A program made the position numbers and the translations under genes. Shown in pieces: positions 60,285 through 64,000 of a stretch of 64,000 nt of DNA; position 1 is the first letter of the stretch; each line of letters opens with the position of its first letter. The stretch comes from Betaproteobacteria bacterium. GTDB lineage: Bacteria > Pseudomonadota > Gammaproteobacteria > Burkholderiales > Rhodocyclaceae. The stretch is from assembly GCA_028065725.1 (NCBI GenBank), contig JAPTVL010000324.1, forward strand, positions 29,864-93,863. The letters are read 5' to 3'. The notes beneath the pieces are model-generated. The model was not told the DNA's origin. It ran no database searches and saw only the letters and a program-made list of their open reading frames with translations.

Positions 60285-61211
60285 ATGCTGAACGCTACCG
60301 ACCTCGCCGCGATTCGCGCCATCATCGCGCGCGCCAAGCGCTGGGACTTGTTCTTCTCTCTGCTCGGCATCCTGTCGCTGATGGTGGGCGTGCTGACCTT
60401 CACCGTGTTGTTCGCCGACATGGCGATCCAGGGCGTGCCGCGCCTGGATATGGAATTCTTTACTTCCTTTCCCTCGCGCCGCGCCGCCAACGCCGGCATC
60501 CTCTCGGCCTGGGTCGGCACCGTGCTGGTGATGCTGGTCACCGCGCTGGCCGCGGTGCCGCTGGGCGTCGCCGCCGGGATCTATCTCGAAGAGTACGCGC
60601 CGAAGAACTGGATCACCGACATCATCGAGATCAACATCAGCAACCTGGCCGGCATTCCGTCGATCGTCTATGGCCTGCTGGCGCTCGGCCTGTTCGTGTA
60701 TTACTTCGGCTTCGGCCAGAGCATCCTTTCGGCCGGCCTGACGCTGGCGCTGCTGATCCTGCCGGTGATCATCGTCGCCACGCGCGAGGCGATCCGCGCC
60801 ATTCCACAGTCTATCCACGAGGGTTCCTACGCCTGCGGCGCGACTACCTGGCAGACGGTGCGCGACCACATCCTGCCGTATTCGTCGGCCGGCATCCTGA
60901 CCGGCGTCATCATCGGCATGGCGCGCGCCATTGGCGAAACGGCACCGATCATCACCATCGGCGCGCTGACCTTCATCGCCTTCCTGCCGCCGGCGCCCTT
61001 TACCGGCGAGCCACCGGCCGGCCTGTTCGAATGGATCTTCGCCCCCTTCACGGTGATGCCGATCCAGATGTTCAACTGGACCTCGCGGCCCGAGGCGGCC
61101 TTCACCGTCAATGCGGCGGCGGCGGGCTTCGTCCTCGTCTTCATGACCCTGGCCATGAACGGCCTGGCCATCTACCTGCGTTATCGTCTGCGCAAAAACA
61201 TCAAGTGGTGA
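60285..61211 (+). CDS. pstA: Phosphate ABC transporter permease PstA
   Basis: A 308-residue permease that pairs with PstC. It starts one base after the pstC stop. Six membrane segments and the EAA region [17 protein letters not shown] with [12 protein letters not shown] are typical. The end overlaps a possible GTG start of pstB, so the three are coupled. Confidence 0.95.
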   Translation: MLNATDLAAIRAIIARAKRWDLFFSLLGILSLMVGVLTFTVLFADMAIQGVPRLDMEFFTSFPSRRAANAGILSAWVGTVLVMLVTALAAVPLGVAAGIYLEEYAPKNWITDIIEINISNLAGIPSIVYGLLALGLFVYYFGFGQSILSAGLTLALLILPVIIVATREAIRAIPQSIHEGSYACGATTWQTVRDHILPYSSAGILTGVIIGMARAIGETAPIITIGALTFIAFLPPAPFTGEPPAGLFEWIFAPFTVMPIQMFNWTSRPEAAFTVNAAAAGFVLVFMTLAMNGLAIYLRYRLRKNIKW

Positions 61212-61216
61212 ACAGC

Positions 61217-62020
61217 ATGCAACTACCTACCGGATTGGAGCCCGGCGTCGAGGGCGCCGTGCTCAAGGCCGACGTGCGCGAACTTGACTTCTACTACGGC
61301 GCCTTCCATGCGCTGAAGCGGGTGTCGATGCCGATCTACGATCACAAGGTCACCGCGCTGATCGGGCCCTCGGGATGCGGCAAGTCCACGCTGCTGCGCT
61401 GCTTCAACCGCATGCACGACCTCTATCCGGGCAATCGCTATGCCGGCGGCGGCATCATGCTCTATCCGGACGACACCAACCTTCTGGCGCCCGAGGTCGA
61501 TCCGATCGAGGTGCGCATGCGCATCAGCATGGTGTTCCAGAAACCCAATCCCTTTCCCAAGTCGATCTACGAGAACGTTGCCTACAGCCTGCGCGTGCGC
61601 GGCATGCGCAACAAGAACGAGCTCGACGACCGCGTCGAGTCGGCGCTCAAGGGTGCCGCGCTGTGGAACGAGGTCAGCCACCGGCTCAAGGAACTCGGCG
61701 CCAACCTTTCCGGCGGCCAGCAGCAACGCTTGTGCATCGCCCGCGCCCTGGCCTCCGATCCCGAAATCATCCTGTTCGACGAACCGACCTCGGCGCTCGA
61801 CCCGATCGCCACGGCCAGCATCGAGGAACTGATCACCGAACTCAAGGAAAAGGTCACCATCCTGATCGTCACCCACAACATGCAGCAGGCGGCGCGGATT
61901 TCCGATTTCACCGCCTATATGTACCTCGGCGAGATGGTCGAGTTCGGCGTCACCGACCAGATCTTCATCAAGCCGCAGAAAAAGGCGACGGAAGACTACA
62001 TCACCGGCAGGTTCGGCTGA
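61217..62020 (+). CDS. pstB: Phosphate ABC transporter ATPase PstB
   Basis: A 267-residue ABC ATPase that drives phosphate import. Walker A is [13 protein letters not shown], signature [15 protein letters not shown] and Walker [18 protein letters not shown] at 61217 is the chosen start; GTG at 61208, overlapping the pstA stop, is possible. No phoU follows, although it usually does; the phoU/phoBR genes are outside the window. Confidence 0.97.
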   Translation: MQLPTGLEPGVEGAVLKADVRELDFYYGAFHALKRVSMPIYDHKVTALIGPSGCGKSTLLRCFNRMHDLYPGNRYAGGGIMLYPDDTNLLAPEVDPIEVRMRISMVFQKPNPFPKSIYENVAYSLRVRGMRNKNELDDRVESALKGAALWNEVSHRLKELGANLSGGQQQRLCIARALASDPEIILFDEPTSALDPIATASIEELITELKEKVTILIVTHNMQQAARISDFTAYMYLGEMVEFGVTDQIFIKPQKKATEDYITGRFG

Positions 62021-62043
62021 AAGTCAGCGCTGGCGCTGCGGCG
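62020..62043 (+). repeat. 24-bp dispersed element, copy 6
   Basis: Three mismatches to the window consensus. It starts at the last base of the pstB stop codon and forms an inverted pair with the copy at 62177-62200, as REP-type elements often do. Confidence 0.5.
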
Positions 62044-62176
62044 ATCCGGCGCCGAGGCACACAGCTGGTCTCCATCGCGGATAGCACGACGGGTTGTGTG
62101 AGCGTGGCCCTCTAGTTGAGGCCGAACATGCCGGAGCGCGTAAAGGCTGCGCATGGCTTTTCATGGCCGCATGAAT

Positions 62177-62200
62177 CGCCGTGTTGCCAGCGCCGACTTC
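62177..62200 (-). repeat. 24-bp dispersed element, copy 7
   Basis: Five mismatches to the window consensus; the weakest of the seven copies counted. Inverted relative to 62020-62043. Confidence 0.4.
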
Positions 62201-62227
62201 TACGAATTCAATTTGAGCACGGCCCCT

Positions 62228-63808
62228 TTAATTCTGTCGATTCTTACGTCGGGCCTTTAGCGCCAGTTTGGCCTTGCGCTTCTTCTCGCGCCTAAGCGCC
62301 TCGCCTTGATTGCCACCATTTTGATTTCCTCGGGATTGCTCATCGGGGATTGCCGGAAAATTAGTTGCATAGCCTTCCTTCATTGTTAAGCCATCGCCAA
62401 GGATTCCGGTTTCGCGCTGAAAGTATTCGGCTTCTGCTTTCTCCTCAGGTGTGTATTCTTCGCACATGAATACGATCACATCTTCGGAGGACTGCTTGTA
62501 GTCTCTCGCTGGGTGATCTATTCCGAGCGCAACAAAGGTATTCGCTTGGGGAAAGCGTAGTTTTGCAACTCGACAATAGGCGTGTAGCACCGCGACGCGA
62601 TGTCGTCGATACTCGTCGAAGTTCTCTGTTGCCCGCTTTGGCATCGCAAGGAAAATGTAGACAAGATTAGGGTGTTCAAGGGTCGTGAACAGGCGTGCGC
62701 GTCGTCGACCGGGCTGCTCCATTGCCGCCTCGAGCATTCCCCCCAGCGTCTCAACGAGCAAGTGGCGTCTGAAACGCGGTTCGGCGGCCATAATTCGCAG
62801 CGCCTTCTCTGTGTCATGGCTGGGCTGCTCAAATTCCGGATGTACCAGCGTGGGGTCGCCGAGATGGATAAATCGCTCGACAATCTCGTCCCACAAGCCA
62901 CTGCGCCTGTCTTGGCGGCGCTTCTCCTGGTAATCGGTGCGCCGTATCAGCGCTAAGTAGTGAGATTCATCGAAAATAACGAGTCCAGATACGTTCGGGG
63001 CAACAGCATCTGGAAGAAATGCATGTTTGCTTCCGGCGCCGTTAAGGATGTAGGCGGCAATTAACTGCTCTTCACCGGCGGCGCGAACGATGATGTCACT
63101 GGATGCCAGGAAAGACTCGCGAGCGTTAAGGTACTGCAAGAAGTCCGTGATGGTGTCCATTTCATCCATGACGACTTCGAGCGAGAACTCGTCGAGGACG
63201 TGAATGAATGGCTTGGATCGGTCCAGCAAACCGATAGTAAAAGGCCGTTGCTCATGGGTACGACCTTCGACGCTGGTATCAATTTGAAGAGTGCCGAAGC
63301 TGCCTGGAAATTGTTTTAGGCAGGCTTCACGACAGCCGCGCGTCACCGCAACAAAATGATAGCACGCCACGTCTTGCGGTGGAAGTTCCACTGGTAGTGG
63401 ACGCGTGCATGCAGCATCGAGAAAGATGCGATCGGGAAATCGGCGCAGCCAGCCTATGGCACCGTATAACTGCTTGGCAGACTCAGTGATCGCACGCTTG
63501 AACCACCGTGGCCATGCGATCTTGAGATCTCGGTTGTGTTGAAACTCAATGTGCTTGTCTGAGAAGACGATTACGTCGTTTCCGAAAACAACCAGCACGT
63601 CAGCAAACTCTTTTGCACTGCCTCTGCCATCGCGCATGTCCTGCGAGGTATGGAGGTTTGCATGTGCCCAGAGGCTAAGAAACGACTTGCGGCAGAGCCT
63701 CATTAGTAGCCGTTCAGAGTCGTTGATGCCATCAGCGTTCGACAGGTCAAAGATACCGGCCGGAGCGGCAGCGCCTTCTGGTTTCTCGCCCGGTATTGGC
63801 GTGTTCAT
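62228..63808 (-). CDS. Accessory protein of unknown function (possible nuclease-fold N-terminus)
   Basis: A 526-residue cytoplasmic protein not recognised as a known family. The start at 63808 gives MNTPIPGEKPEG; GAGGGA lies upstream. The N-terminal region has FADVLVVFGNDVIVFSDKHIEF, a beta-hairpin with Asp and DxK that recalls PD-(D/E)xK nucleases or NERD-type domains; this is only pattern likeness. The middle is mixed alpha/beta, and the C-terminus is very basic (RREKKRKAKLALKARRKNR). Codon use is less GC-rich than its neighbours, which suggests horizontal gain. Nothing I recognise lies between it and the right edge. Confidence 0.7.
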   Translation of the reverse strand: MNTPIPGEKPEGAAAPAGIFDLSNADGINDSERLLMRLCRKSFLSLWAHANLHTSQDMRDGRGSAKEFADVLVVFGNDVIVFSDKHIEFQHNRDLKIAWPRWFKRAITESAKQLYGAIGWLRRFPDRIFLDAACTRPLPVELPPQDVACYHFVAVTRGCREACLKQFPGSFGTLQIDTSVEGRTHEQRPFTIGLLDRSKPFIHVLDEFSLEVVMDEMDTITDFLQYLNARESFLASSDIIVRAAGEEQLIAAYILNGAGSKHAFLPDAVAPNVSGLVIFDESHYLALIRRTDYQEKRRQDRRSGLWDEIVERFIHLGDPTLVHPEFEQPSHDTEKALRIMAAEPRFRRHLLVETLGGMLEAAMEQPGRRRARLFTTLEHPNLVYIFLAMPKRATENFDEYRRHRVAVLHAYCRVAKLRFPQANTFVALGIDHPARDYKQSSEDVIVFMCEEYTPEEKAEAEYFQRETGILGDGLTMKEGYATNFPAIPDEQSRGNQNGGNQGEALRREKKRKAKLALKARRKNRQN

Positions 63809-64000
63809 GTTGGACCGTCCCTCATTCAACGCCTGGGTGCTAAATATGCAAGCAACTGCTGAGATCAATAAGACTATTGAGGCTTCCGTAATTCATGACA
63901 TCACCACAGGGTAGCCTGCATCCAGCAAGCGGTGATGATCGAAGGACGCTTTTGAGCGCTCTTGAGTTTGTTGCGCGCAGTCGTGTGCAGTTCGCTCAGG

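Overview
The window is about 64 kb of high-GC chromosome from a betaproteobacterium. The gene orders folC-dedD-cvpA-purF-metZ, grpE-dnaK-dnaJ, carA-lysE-carB-greA-yhbY/rlmE-ftsH-folP-glmM and fur/bamE-dapB are what is expected in that class; a Rhodocyclales or Nitrosomonadales relative is my best guess, inferred from gene order and protein style only. No rRNA or tRNA gene was recognised.

Layout. 0-11 kb: housekeeping genes (folate, purine and methionine synthesis, LpxH, two cyclophilins, an L,D-transpeptidase with a TPR partner, CysS, a hot-dog thioesterase). 11-17.7 kb: a complete type II-C CRISPR-Cas locus, with a 31-repeat array, Cas2, Cas1 and Cas9 on the minus strand, and a plus-strand tracrRNA upstream of cas9. 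The array reads toward the cas genes and ends in an intrinsic terminator. 17.8-19.3 kb: a small island with two toxin-antitoxin modules, bounded by a duplicated 3' end of dnaJ; one toxin (HepT-like) carries an internal deletion. 19.3-26 kb: the heat-shock cluster with two good sigma-32 promoters; a four-helix-bundle gene with inverted purine tracts sits between dnaK and dnaJ; TrxC, HemH and HrcA follow. 26-43 kb: NadK, RecN, a GDT1-type transporter, Fur, BamE, DapB, CarAB with a LysE-type exporter between them, GreA, YhbY, RlmE, FtsH, FolP, GlmM and SixA.

43-51 kb is signalling: an EAL-CBS-GGDEF protein preceded by a run of very small ORFs, an M14 peptidase with an alpha/beta hydrolase, a small lipoprotein, and a membrane CheA-like kinase, response regulator and CheX phosphatase. 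51-62 kb: a CYTH-CHAD protein that has lost its metal-binding glutamates, then a tight six-gene minus-strand operon (acyltransferase, N-acyltransferase, glycosyltransferase, diacylglycerol kinase, glycosyltransferase, metallophosphoesterase) divergent from pstSCAB. Together these look like a phosphate-starvation lipid-remodelling cluster (ornithine lipid plus glycolipid for phospholipid), which is inference from families and context. The last gene (62.2-63.8 kb) is an unrecognised accessory protein with less GC-rich codon use; 63.87-64.0 kb holds nothing I can identify.

Two dispersed short repeats run through the window: a 24-bp GC-rich element in at least seven copies, mostly at gene 3' ends, and a 65-bp element in two copies, one of which is read as the C-terminal tail of YhbY.
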